Assembly: GCA_009917805.1 (NCBI GenBank)
Contig: RGES01000089.1
Span: forward strand, 1-5,790
DNA from: Verrucomicrobiota bacterium
GTDB lineage: Bacteria; Verrucomicrobiota; Verrucomicrobiia; Opitutales; UBA953
Direction: 5' to 3'
DNA length: 5,790 bases
Below, one piece after another: positions 1-5,790 of this stretch. The notes beneath the pieces are model-generated. The model made no database searches, was not told the origin of the DNA, and was given only the letters and a program-made list of their open reading frames with translations. The first letter of the stretch is position 1. Each line of letters opens with the position of its first letter. The position numbers and the translations under genes were made by a program.

Positions 1-1931
1 AGGAGGAGCTGCTTGTAGGCCGGGTGGTCGTGCGACTTCTCGTCGTGACCGAGGGCGATGCAGACGACCTTGGTGCCGGGATACTTCACGGTCCAGACGG
101 AAGGCAGGATGGACGACAGGCCTTCCTTCGGGGTCTGACGCGGGATGGTACCGAGGACTTCGGCGCCTTCCGGGCGGGTGAGCTCGATGTTGTAGCTCTC
201 ATCATTGATGACGAAGGTGGCCGGTACGCCCTTCATGATCGGGTGCTCGGGTTTGGTGACGGTGAACGTGAAGTCGCTGTGGCCGTGATTGCGTGACCCG
301 CCGCAGACGAACTCGTCGTTATACTTGGTCTCGAGCGGCCAGTTGTACCAGGTGGCGGCATGGAGCAGCACGATGCCCTTCCCGGCCGCCGCGAAGTCAC
401 GGATGGCCTTCTGGAACTCAGGCGTACCGAACTGGCCATGGTTGCCGCTGAACACGAACAGGTCGGCTTGCGGCAGCAGCGCCAAGGTCTCCTTGAGATT
501 CGGCGTGGAAGCCACGTCGTAACCGGCGGCCTTCGCGGTCAACGCGTCGGTGCCAAGGAAGAAAGCCGGGAAGTTGTGCGAACTGCCCGCGCCGGCGAAG
601 AGCACGCGGAGCTGGCCGGCCTTGCGCGGGCCGAAGGACTGGCCGAAGGCCTGCGTGGTCTTCGGGTTATCCTTGGGCAGCAGGTCGCTCGGACCCTCGT
701 TCGCCTTGCCTTTGCCCTTCTTGCCGGGCCTGGGGGCATCCTCGTCCTTGCCGCGCGGCGGGTTGGGCGGACCGCCGATCTCGATCGTCACGGCCACGGT
801 GGTGGGCGCGATCTCGGTGTCGGCGGAACTCAGCACGAGCTTGTCGATGATCTCGTCGCTTTCGACGGGAATCCAGAGCGTACGCACCTGACGGCCTTCG
901 CCGGTCAGCAGCTGGCGGGCGGACTTGGATCCGGGGACGTCGCCCACGCCGTTGTAGTCCGCGAAGTCGCGGGCGCCATAAAAGACCTTCTTCTGCACCT
1001 TGCCGCTGAGGAAGTGCACCTCGGCGATCATGGCGATGGCGTCATGCGCGCCCCAGCCGCCGACGGCGCCGAGGAAGTGGATGCGATTGGCCACGGAGCC
1101 GACCGGGATCTCGACCTTCTGGGCGAAGGTCTTGGAGTAGGCCCCCTGTCCGTTGCCGCCCTTGAGGACGATGACGTTCAGGCCGTCCTTGGCGTTCTTG
1201 GGGTCGACGACCTCATAGGGTACGCCGTTCGATTCGACTTTGCCGAACTGGGCGAACGGCAAGGTGTCGCGCTTGGCGTTCTTGCTGGCGTAGAGTCCGG
1301 TGTTCGTCGAGGCGGTGAAGGCCGCGGAGAGATTCAGCAGGCGGAAACGGCCGACGGTCACGCCTTCCGGGCTGATCGCGACGCTACGGAGATAAGCGAT
1401 GACGTTGCGCAGGCCTTCGGCGCCGAGCGACTCGAAGCCTTCCGGCATCAGGGAATTCGGCGAACGCTCGCGGCTGACGATGTCCGCGACCTTGAGCTCG
1501 GCCGACAGGCCGCCCGGGAGCTTGAGCTTCACGAAGGTCGGATTCTCGCTGCCGATCAGGGCGGAGTACTGGGTGCCGTCCTTCATCTTGAAGTTCCATG
1601 TGCGGTGTTCGTCGTCGACCATGCGGTTCGGGTCGACGATATGCACCAGCAGTTCCGCGGCCGGGTGGGAACCGATGCCCTGCAGGTTCGGGCCGAATTC
1701 ATTGCCGACGTTGCCTACCTTATGGCAGGTCTGGCAGACCGACGTGAAGAGCTCCTTGCCCTTGGCGACGTCGCCGGGTTTCTCGACCTCGGGACGGAGC
1801 TTGGCGATGAGGTCATCCTTCGCCGGATTGCTGCCGGCGTTCAGCTTGGCGAGGACGGCGACGGCACGCTTGGCGGTGGCCGCATCGGGATGACGGACGA
1901 GTTGCGAGACCTGCATCGGTCCGAGCTGCAT
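1..1931 (-). CDS. C-terminal part of the same protein: cytochrome c (CxxCH), beta-rich domain and ThuA domain; 3' end outside the window
   Basis: The frame is open from the ATG at 1931 to base 1, giving 643 codons with no stop. Residues 1-32 (MQLGPMQVSQLVRHPD...) continue the helical repeats of the upstream part. Residues 54-184 are a Pirellula/Verrucomicrobium-type heme domain: CQTCH at 66-70, FGPNLQGIG, then HIVDPNRMV, and Met162 in NSLMPEGF as the likely distal heme ligand. Residues 195-385 are beta-rich with several Gly/Trp motifs (GAVGGWGAHDAIAMIAEVHF) and resemble an NPCBM/galactose-binding-like sandwich; this is a weak call. Residues 386-440 are a Pro/Lys/Gly linker. Residues 440-643 are a ThuA domain: FVFSGNHGQF, VLLHAATWYNWP, SRNHGHSDFTF and GHDEKSHDHPAYKQLL. 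ThuA-type proteins take part in disaccharide use through 3-keto sugars in rhizobia. As a separate gene this makes little sense. It has no signal peptide although heme c is attached outside the cytoplasm, no Shine-Dalgarno before 1931, and an in-frame TGA at 1958-1956 that leaves no other start. Confidence 0.88.
   Translation of the reverse strand, partial: MQLGPMQVSQLVRHPDAATAKRAVAVLAKLNAGSNPAKDDLIAKLRPEVEKPGDVAKGKELFTSVCQTCHKVGNVGNEFGPNLQGIGSHPAAELLVHIVDPNRMVDDEHRTWNFKMKDGTQYSALIGSENPTFVKLKLPGGLSAELKVADIVSRERSPNSLMPEGFESLGAEGLRNVIAYLRSVAISPEGVTVGRFRLLNLSAAFTASTNTGLYASKNAKRDTLPFAQFGKVESNGVPYEVVDPKNAKDGLNVIVLKGGNGQGAYSKTFAQKVEIPVGSVANRIHFLGAVGGWGAHDAIAMIAEVHFLSGKVQKKVFYGARDFADYNGVGDVPGSKSARQLLTGEGRQVRTLWIPVESDEIIDKLVLSSADTEIAPTTVAVTIEIGGPPNPPRGKDEDAPRPGKKGKGKANEGPSDLLPKDNPKTTQAFGQSFGPRKAGQLRVLFAGAGSSHNFPAFFLGTDALTAKAAGYDVASTPNLKETLALLPQADLFVFSGNHGQFGTPEFQKAIRDFAAAGKGIVLLHAATWYNWPLETKYNDEFVCGGSRNHGHSDFTFTVTKPEHPIMKGVPATFVINDESYNIELTRPEGAEVLGTIPRQTPKEGLSSILPSVWTVKYPGTKVVCIALGHDEKSHDHPAYKQLL
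612..776 (-). other. Charged proline/lysine/glycine-rich interdomain linker
   Basis: Between the beta-rich domain and the C-terminal ThuA domain is a stretch of about 55 residues rich in Pro, Gly, Lys, Asp and Glu (GGPPNPPRGKDEDAPRP, then GKKGKGKANEG). It has no predicted core hydrophobics and is therefore probably disordered. It marks the boundary after which the independent ThuA domain begins at QLRVLFAGAGSSHNF. Confidence 0.65.
1722..1736 (-). other. Heme c attachment motif CxxCH
   Basis: The codons read Cys-Gln-Thr-Cys-His, the covalent heme c binding site, within SVCQTCHKVGN. The partner methionine of the SLMP motif lies at 1448-1446, a spacing normal for this heme domain family. The motif shows that this part of the protein has to be exported before heme attachment. 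Confidence 0.9.
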
Positions 1932-4792
1932 GGCGCGAGCACGGGCAGGAGACGATCAGCGGCGGAAGCGAGTTCCGCCTTCAGGCTGCCGTCGGTGAAC
2001 CAGAGCGCGGCGATCGCGGCGGAAGATCCGGCGATGGACTCATCCTGACTTGCCAGCAGCGTCCGCAAGGCCGCACGGGCGGCGTCGAGCGATGCGGGCG
2101 CGACCACCCGGCGGGAAGCGATCTCGCCGAGGACGGCGACGGCCACCGGCTTGTTCGCGGACTTGGCGGCGGCGGCAAGCACGAGCGTGGTCTCTTCGCC
2201 GTTCAAGGAAGCGGCGAGCGTACGGGCGAATTCAGCACCCGCGGCATCGGCCGGCCCGCCCAGGATGCCGGCCAGGACGGGACCCGGATTGGCGGCGGCG
2301 GCGGCCGTGGCGGCGGCCTTGGACCAGTCGTCGGTCATGGTAGCCTGCGCTTTGAGCAACAAGGCTCCGGCGGAAGCTTCCAGCGGAGCGCTGCCCATGG
2401 CGCGCAAGGCGGCGAGACGGACGCGTGGTTCGGCATCACCCAAGGCCTTGGCGAAGACTTCGGTCGGCAGCTTGGTGTGGCTGGCTTCGGCGACGAGGAA
2501 GGCGTTCTTGCGCACGTCCGGATCGGCATCGGCGCAAAGCGCGCGGAGGAGTCCGTCTTCCAGACGATCAAGACGCTGCAGCGCCCAAAGAGCCTGGATC
2601 CGGGCCTCGGACTTGGCGTCGCTGCGGACCTTGGTCACGAGCGGGCCGACGGCCGAAGCCAGCAGGCCGGCGTCCTTTTCCATGAGGACGCGGAGGGCGT
2701 TGAAACGGACGACCTTGTTCGGATGGTCGAAAGCGGCGACGAGTCCGGCGACATCCGCCTTCGACAGGTCGGGGATGGCGAACTTCGGAGCGGCGTCATG
2801 CTGGATGCGGTAGATACGGCCGAAGTAGTGCTCACGGTCCGGACGCACCGAGGCGCCGGACTTGCTGTGCATCGGGCCGCGGGTGTCGTTATGCGCGACG
2901 ACCGGCGTGTAGAAGTCGAGGACGTACAACGCGCCGTCCGGGCCGAACGAGACGTCGACGGGACAGAACCAATGGTCCATGGAGCGCAGCCATTCGCGGT
3001 CCTTGAGGGTGACTTCGCCGAGGAAGGTCGGTCCGCTCGGGGTCAGTTTCTCGAAATGGATGATGTCGAGGATGGGCTCGGTGATGAAGATGGCGTCGCG
3101 ATATTCATCCGGCCAGGCGCCGTGTTCCTGGACGGCCACGGAGCACGCGGCGGTATAATAGCCTACCTGGTCGATCTGCAGGAGCGGCGCGCGGTCCGGC
3201 AGGTCGGTGCGCAGGACGGGACGACGCGGATTCACGGAACTGAAGGCCTTGGCGGGCGTACCCGGAGCCTTGGCGAGGATGGATTCCGGCAGCACGACGT
3301 GCTGGATCGGATTACCGTTGGTCGCCTTGCCGTGATACAGCTCCATCTTGCTGGTGACTTCGTTGCCGAAGCTGTTGCCGCCCTGCGAAGCGATCTGTTC
3401 GATCGCCGAACCGTCCGGCTTGAAGCGGAACGTGCCGGAAGAAACGCGGACCTTGCGCTCGGGATTCGAGACGGGGAAGACTTCGCCGCTGCCGCCGTTG
3501 CTGGCGTAGACCCAGCCATCGGGGGCGAGGATGAAATGGTTGGCGACGAAGTGCGTATCACCCGGGGTGAATCCGCCGTAGAGGACTACTTCCTTGTCGG
3601 CCTTGCCGTCGCCGTCGGTGTCGCGGAGCCAGACGATGTGCGGCTGGCAGACGGCGATGACGCCGTCCTTGTAGTGGCAGAAGCCGGTGATCAGCTCGAG
3701 GCCTTCATGGAAGACCTTCTTCTGGTCGAAGACGCCGTCGTTCTTGCTGGAGGAAAGTACGCTGATCTTGTCCTGGGCCGGACGGTCGTAGCTGCCAGGC
3801 ACGAGCACGCCGCCTTCGCGCCAGGACTCGGCGGTGAGCGGTCGACGTCCGTTGGGATACTCCGGAGTCTCGGCGACCCACATGCGACCGCGCTCATCCC
3901 ATTGGACCGCGATGGGTTTGTTGATCAGAGGCTCGGTCGACACGACGCTGGCCTTGAAGCCGGGCTGCATCTGGAAGGCGGCGATGGCCTTCTCGGCGCG
4001 GCTGGGACCGCCGACGGGGTAACGCATGTCGGCGAGGTCCTTGGCCGTGCAAAGCTCGTCGGTGTTGGCGCGACGGGCGGCCCAGGCGATGCCTCGCTTG
4101 ATGAAGGTGCGGTAGCTGGCGTGGGCGAGCGTCTCAGCCTCGCCTTGCAGGAAGACGGCGGATCGCAGGCGGGAATTCTCGAAGACCCACGCCTGCGGCT
4201 GGATGTCGTAGATGGAGACCTTGTCCGAGACCTCGACGATCTTCTTGCGGTTGGCGCTGACCTTGGAGGTGAAGGATGAGGCGAGCACCTGGAGCTTTTC
4301 GTTGAGGTCGAGGTCGAAGACGGTCTGGTCGGTGACGTCGAAGGTGGACGCGTCCTTCGCGAGCGGATGCGCGTCGGTCCGGACGTTGAGCATCATCAAG
4401 GTGCGGAAGCGACGGCTCTCGGCCGTCCAACCGGCGCCGAAGGTCTCCTTGCCCCAGCTGGCGGAAGGTCCGGCGATGGCGCCGCGCAAGGCGACGAAGC
4501 TGATGCCGCGGTTCGACAGGTCGGCGAGGGCGGCGCGCTCCTTCACCTCGTAAGGGGTGTAGTCCTTGCGATAGAGGACGATGACCTCGTCCTTCTCGTG
4601 CTTCGTATCGATGATCTCGCTAGGGCGGTCGGCCTCCGTCACGACGGCGCCGGCCCCCTTGAGCTCTTCGACCAAGGATTTGACGGCGACATGGTCGTCG
4701 GAGATGACCGTGACCTTGATTGGGGCGGCGCCAAGGGCGACGGTCGCGAAGGCCATGACGATGCGCAGGAGGGGGCTGATGCGGGGAAGCAT
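1841..4792 (-). CDS. PVC-type membrane-bound dehydrogenase with ThuA-like and HEAT domains (N-terminal part, frameshifted)
   Basis: This is the N-terminal part of a secreted multidomain oxidoreductase of the Pir4 N-terminal 'putative membrane-bound dehydrogenase' type, 983 residues as read. Residues 1-23 are a Sec signal peptide: arginines at 4 and 10, a hydrophobic stretch IVMAFATVALGAA, with cleavage likely after AA. Residues 24-240 resemble a ThuA fold (DAHPLAKDASTFDVTD, then AWVFENSRLRSAVFLQGEAE). Residues 270-665 are the propeller-like dehydrogenase region: MQPGFKASVV, then VQWDERGRMWVAETPEYPNG, then the acidic metal-binding-like loop DTDGDGKAD at 391-399, NPIQHVVLPE, and DVSFGPDGALYVLDFY. 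Residues 675-953 are alanine/leucine-rich helical repeats of HEAT type (DPDVRKNAFLVAEA, EPRVRLAALRAMG). The last 30 residues, from PCSSDRCRSRN onward, are serine/proline/arginine-rich and unlike a HEAT repeat. They are best explained as out-of-frame translation after a frameshift near 1932-1955, with the real protein continuing in the 1-1931 frame. The start is the first ATG after an in-frame TAG and gives a complete signal peptide. The substrate is presumably a sugar or polyol, by inference only. Confidence 0.9.
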   Translation of the reverse strand: MLPRISPLLRIVMAFATVALGAAPIKVTVISDDHVAVKSLVEELKGAGAVVTEADRPSEIIDTKHEKDEVIVLYRKDYTPYEVKERAALADLSNRGISFVALRGAIAGPSASWGKETFGAGWTAESRRFRTLMMLNVRTDAHPLAKDASTFDVTDQTVFDLDLNEKLQVLASSFTSKVSANRKKIVEVSDKVSIYDIQPQAWVFENSRLRSAVFLQGEAETLAHASYRTFIKRGIAWAARRANTDELCTAKDLADMRYPVGGPSRAEKAIAAFQMQPGFKASVVSTEPLINKPIAVQWDERGRMWVAETPEYPNGRRPLTAESWREGGVLVPGSYDRPAQDKISVLSSSKNDGVFDQKKVFHEGLELITGFCHYKDGVIAVCQPHIVWLRDTDGDGKADKEVVLYGGFTPGDTHFVANHFILAPDGWVYASNGGSGEVFPVSNPERKVRVSSGTFRFKPDGSAIEQIASQGGNSFGNEVTSKMELYHGKATNGNPIQHVVLPESILAKAPGTPAKAFSSVNPRRPVLRTDLPDRAPLLQIDQVGYYTAACSVAVQEHGAWPDEYRDAIFITEPILDIIHFEKLTPSGPTFLGEVTLKDREWLRSMDHWFCPVDVSFGPDGALYVLDFYTPVVAHNDTRGPMHSKSGASVRPDREHYFGRIYRIQHDAAPKFAIPDLSKADVAGLVAAFDHPNKVVRFNALRVLMEKDAGLLASAVGPLVTKVRSDAKSEARIQALWALQRLDRLEDGLLRALCADADPDVRKNAFLVAEASHTKLPTEVFAKALGDAEPRVRLAALRAMGSAPLEASAGALLLKAQATMTDDWSKAAATAAAAANPGPVLAGILGGPADAAGAEFARTLAASLNGEETTLVLAAAAKSANKPVAVAVLGEIASRRVVAPASLDAARAALRTLLASQDESIAGSSAAIAALWFTDGSLKAELASAADRLLPVLAPCSSDRCRSRNSSVIPMRPPPSVPSPSSPS
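1932..1955 (-). other. Frameshift site joining the two halves of the dehydrogenase-cytochrome gene
   Basis: The upstream frame has its codon first bases at positions equal to 1 modulo 3, and the downstream frame at 2 modulo 3. Continuing the protein needs a -1 shift, equivalent to one missing base (or two extra). The downstream frame is closed by TGA at 1958-1956. The upstream frame still reads sensible HEAT sequence up to LPVLA at 1934, so the change must fall within about 1932-1955. The local GC-only run around CTCGCGCC is a plausible place for a lost base. No classical X-XXY-YYZ slippery heptamer is visible, which argues against programmed frameshifting. It may be a real mutation or a sequencing or assembly error; the sequence alone cannot tell. 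Confidence 0.8.
4724..4792 (-). other. Sec signal peptide coding segment
   Basis: The first 23 codons give a short positively charged N-terminus (arginines 4 and 10), a hydrophobic core (IVMAFATVAL) and a small-residue cleavage region (GAA before PIKVTV). No lipobox cysteine is present, so this is a standard signal peptidase I type rather than a lipoprotein. A start at the internal Met13 would remove the charged region, which supports the start at 4792. Confidence 0.8.
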
Positions 4793-4893
4793 GGCTCCAT
4801 CAAACTACGGGCCTCAGACCCTACAAGACTTAGCAGCACCCCCAGCCGCAACCCGACCCCTCTCAAATGCACATTTACGGGCGTAAGCAGGCC
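4793..4893 (-). promoter_or_regulatory. Intergenic leader between the regulator and the dehydrogenase gene
   Basis: This 101-base gap is the only noncoding stretch in the window and must hold any dedicated promoter for the large dehydrogenase gene. I see no convincing -35/-10 pair: TTGAGA occurs on the minus strand but has no TATAAT-like partner at 16-18 bases. There is also no terminator-like hairpin with a T-run after the regulator, so read-through transcription from the regulator gene is possible. Directly before the ATG at 4792, GGAG sits at 4798-4795. Its spacing of only two bases is short for a ribosome binding site. An in-frame TAG at 4807-4805 fixes the upstream limit of the coding region. 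Confidence 0.45.
4865..4886. promoter_or_regulatory. Two overlapping short palindromes, possible operator
   Basis: AAATG-CA-CATTT (4865-4876) and TTACG-GG-CGTAA (4875-4886) are each perfect five-base dyads with a two-base centre, and they share two bases. The loops are too small for a stable transcript hairpin, and no T-run follows, so a terminator is unlikely. They lie about 75-95 bases upstream of the dehydrogenase start codon and just after the regulator's stop codon. That position fits an activator or repressor binding site. No binding protein can be named, and dyads this short also arise by chance. Confidence 0.25.
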
Positions 4894-5790
4894 TTAGCCT
4901 TCGGTCCGGAAGTGCGAAGGGGCATGTCCGGTCGACTTCTTGAAAGCAGAGGAGAAACTGTTGCCGTTCGCGAAGCCGACCTTGCGGGCGATGACGGCAA
5001 GTTTGTCGTCGGACTCGCTGATCAGCCGGATCGCCTGCTGGATCCGCAGATGGGTCAGGTGGTTCATCGGCGTGCGGCCGATCTCCTTGAGGCAGAGGCG
5101 CCGCAGGTGCTCGAAACTCAATCCTGATTCCCGTGAAAGTGACTTGGTATCCCAGGCGAAATCGAGCCGGCCATGGACGTCGTCCCAAAGCCGCTGTACG
5201 CGAGGGTCGCCCCGGAAACTGCCGGCGAAGCTCCGCACATAATCATAGGCCAGCTCGATCCACTGATGGTTTCGTCGCGAGACCTTGGCGCCTTTGAGTT
5301 CGGCGATCAGGCCGGAAATGGCCGCCCGAAGCGGTTCGGCGTCGAAGTCGGCGAGCACCGGTGAACTCGACCGGAAGATGGTGTTAGAACGCACGCCCCC
5401 GCCGAAACGGATCCAACAGAAATCCCAGCGCTTGCTTCGCCCGATACGGAAGGAATTACGGATACCGGCGGGCTGCAGGCAGGCTTGGCCCGCCGAGATG
5501 GTCCGCCAGCGTCCATCGACCCAGACCTGTCCCTGTCCGGACAGGCAGGCCATGAAGAAGGCGCCGCTCTGGTTCGCGCGGACGACCTCATAAGGGGCGA
5601 GCATCTCCGCGACGCCGAGGTGGGCGATCTCGAAGAGTCCCAGTTCCTTGCAACGGACGCCGGCCAGCACCCAAGGGCGTTCGTCCTGATAGTCGGCGGC
5701 GGCGACGATCTGTCGGCGGGAGCGTGGATTCTCGATGTCCGTCTCGGAATGACGGAGTTGCGTCTCGCTGTAATGTTTTAAATCGCTCTT
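4894..5790 (-). CDS. AraC/XylS-family transcriptional regulator, 5' end outside the window
   Basis: This is a DNA-binding regulator of the AraC family, acting in the cytoplasm and probably sensing a carbohydrate. Counting from the GTG at 5670, residues 30-90 look like the cupin-type AraC sensor half (LSGQGQVWVDGRW, then LQPAGIRNSF and WDFCWIRFGG). Residues about 160-258 form the double helix-turn-helix domain. Helix-turn-helix 1 lies near 174-195 (SLSRESGLSFEHLRRLC). Helix-turn-helix 2 lies near 223-246 and carries the family signature IARKVGFANGNSFSSAFKK followed by GHAPSHFR. The GTG at 5670 gives 258 residues but has no Shine-Dalgarno sequence. The frame stays open for 40 more codons to base 5790 without a stop, reading plausibly (for example YQDERPWVLAGVRC), and no ATG occurs there. 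The true start therefore probably lies beyond the window, giving about 300 residues or more, typical of the family. It ends with TAA at 4896-4894, and the dehydrogenase gene follows 101 bases later on the same strand. The family call is strong; the ligand is unknown. Confidence 0.93.
   Translation of the reverse strand, partial: KSDLKHYSETQLRHSETDIENPRSRRQIVAAADYQDERPWVLAGVRCKELGLFEIAHLGVAEMLAPYEVVRANQSGAFFMACLSGQGQVWVDGRWRTISAGQACLQPAGIRNSFRIGRSKRWDFCWIRFGGGVRSNTIFRSSSPVLADFDAEPLRAAISGLIAELKGAKVSRRNHQWIELAYDYVRSFAGSFRGDPRVQRLWDDVHGRLDFAWDTKSLSRESGLSFEHLRRLCLKEIGRTPMNHLTHLRIQQAIRLISESDDKLAVIARKVGFANGNSFSSAFKKSTGHAPSHFRTEG

Noticed and set aside
1841..1933. C-terminal tail of the 983-residue frame taken as a genuine protein end
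   Set aside because: The tail is Ser/Pro/Arg-rich, breaks the HEAT pattern, and overlaps the frame that carries the obvious continuation of the protein.
1932..1955. Programmed -1 ribosomal frameshifting
   Set aside because: No slippery heptamer and no evident downstream stimulatory structure could be seen in the overlap. A lost base is the simpler explanation.
360..2048. 562-residue open frame on the plus strand
   Set aside because: It is codon-register antisense of the cytochrome/ThuA half. The product has no domain signature, while the minus strand encodes clear CxxCH and ThuA motifs.
2477..4279. 600-residue open frame on the plus strand
   Set aside because: It is in exact codon register with the dehydrogenase gene on the other strand. 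It stays open because that gene rarely uses TTA, CTA or TCA codons. Its product is a Gly/Arg/Asp/Val-rich shadow without recognisable motifs.
4865..4886. Rho-independent terminator after the regulator
   Set aside because: The stems are only five base pairs with two-base loops, and no T-run follows.
4367..4897. 176-residue plus-strand frame crossing the intergenic gap
   Set aside because: Most of it is antisense to the ThuA-like domain and signal peptide, in register, and no ribosome binding site or protein motif supports it.

Overview
The window is GC-rich bacterial DNA, and every gene I can support lies on the minus strand. It probably comes from a Verrucomicrobiota genome (possibly Opitutae), or otherwise from a planctomycete-like relative. 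The main reason is a giant secreted protein that joins a Pir4-type 'membrane-bound dehydrogenase' propeller, HEAT repeats and a Pirellula/Verrucomicrobium-type CxxCH heme domain. This set is characteristic of the PVC superphylum. The lineage call is family-based inference; no rRNA or other marker gene is present.

Layout in the direction of transcription (high to low coordinates): (1) 5790-4894 is an AraC/XylS-type regulator whose 5' end runs off the window. (2) 4893-4793 is a 101-base gap on the same strand, with two abutting short palindromes just behind the regulator's stop codon. (3) 4792 to about 1934 holds a signal peptide, a degenerate ThuA-like domain, a PVC-type dehydrogenase propeller and HEAT-like repeats. 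(4) At about 1932-1955 the reading frame changes by -1. (5) About 1931 to 1 continues in the new frame with the end of the helical repeats, a c-type cytochrome domain, a beta-rich domain, a charged linker and a second, better conserved ThuA domain that runs off the window.

Parts 3 and 5 read best as one polypeptide of roughly 1,600 residues or more, interrupted by a single-base frameshift. The second half has no signal peptide, no ribosome binding site and only one possible start codon, yet it carries a heme domain that must mature outside the cytoplasm. The intact protein would be a periplasmic or surface sugar-oxidising enzyme with its own cytochrome electron relay and two ThuA-fold domains. 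The AraC-type regulator beside it has a cupin-like sensor half and is a natural candidate to control it in response to a sugar. The long plus-strand open frames are codon-register shadows of these genes and are not annotated.
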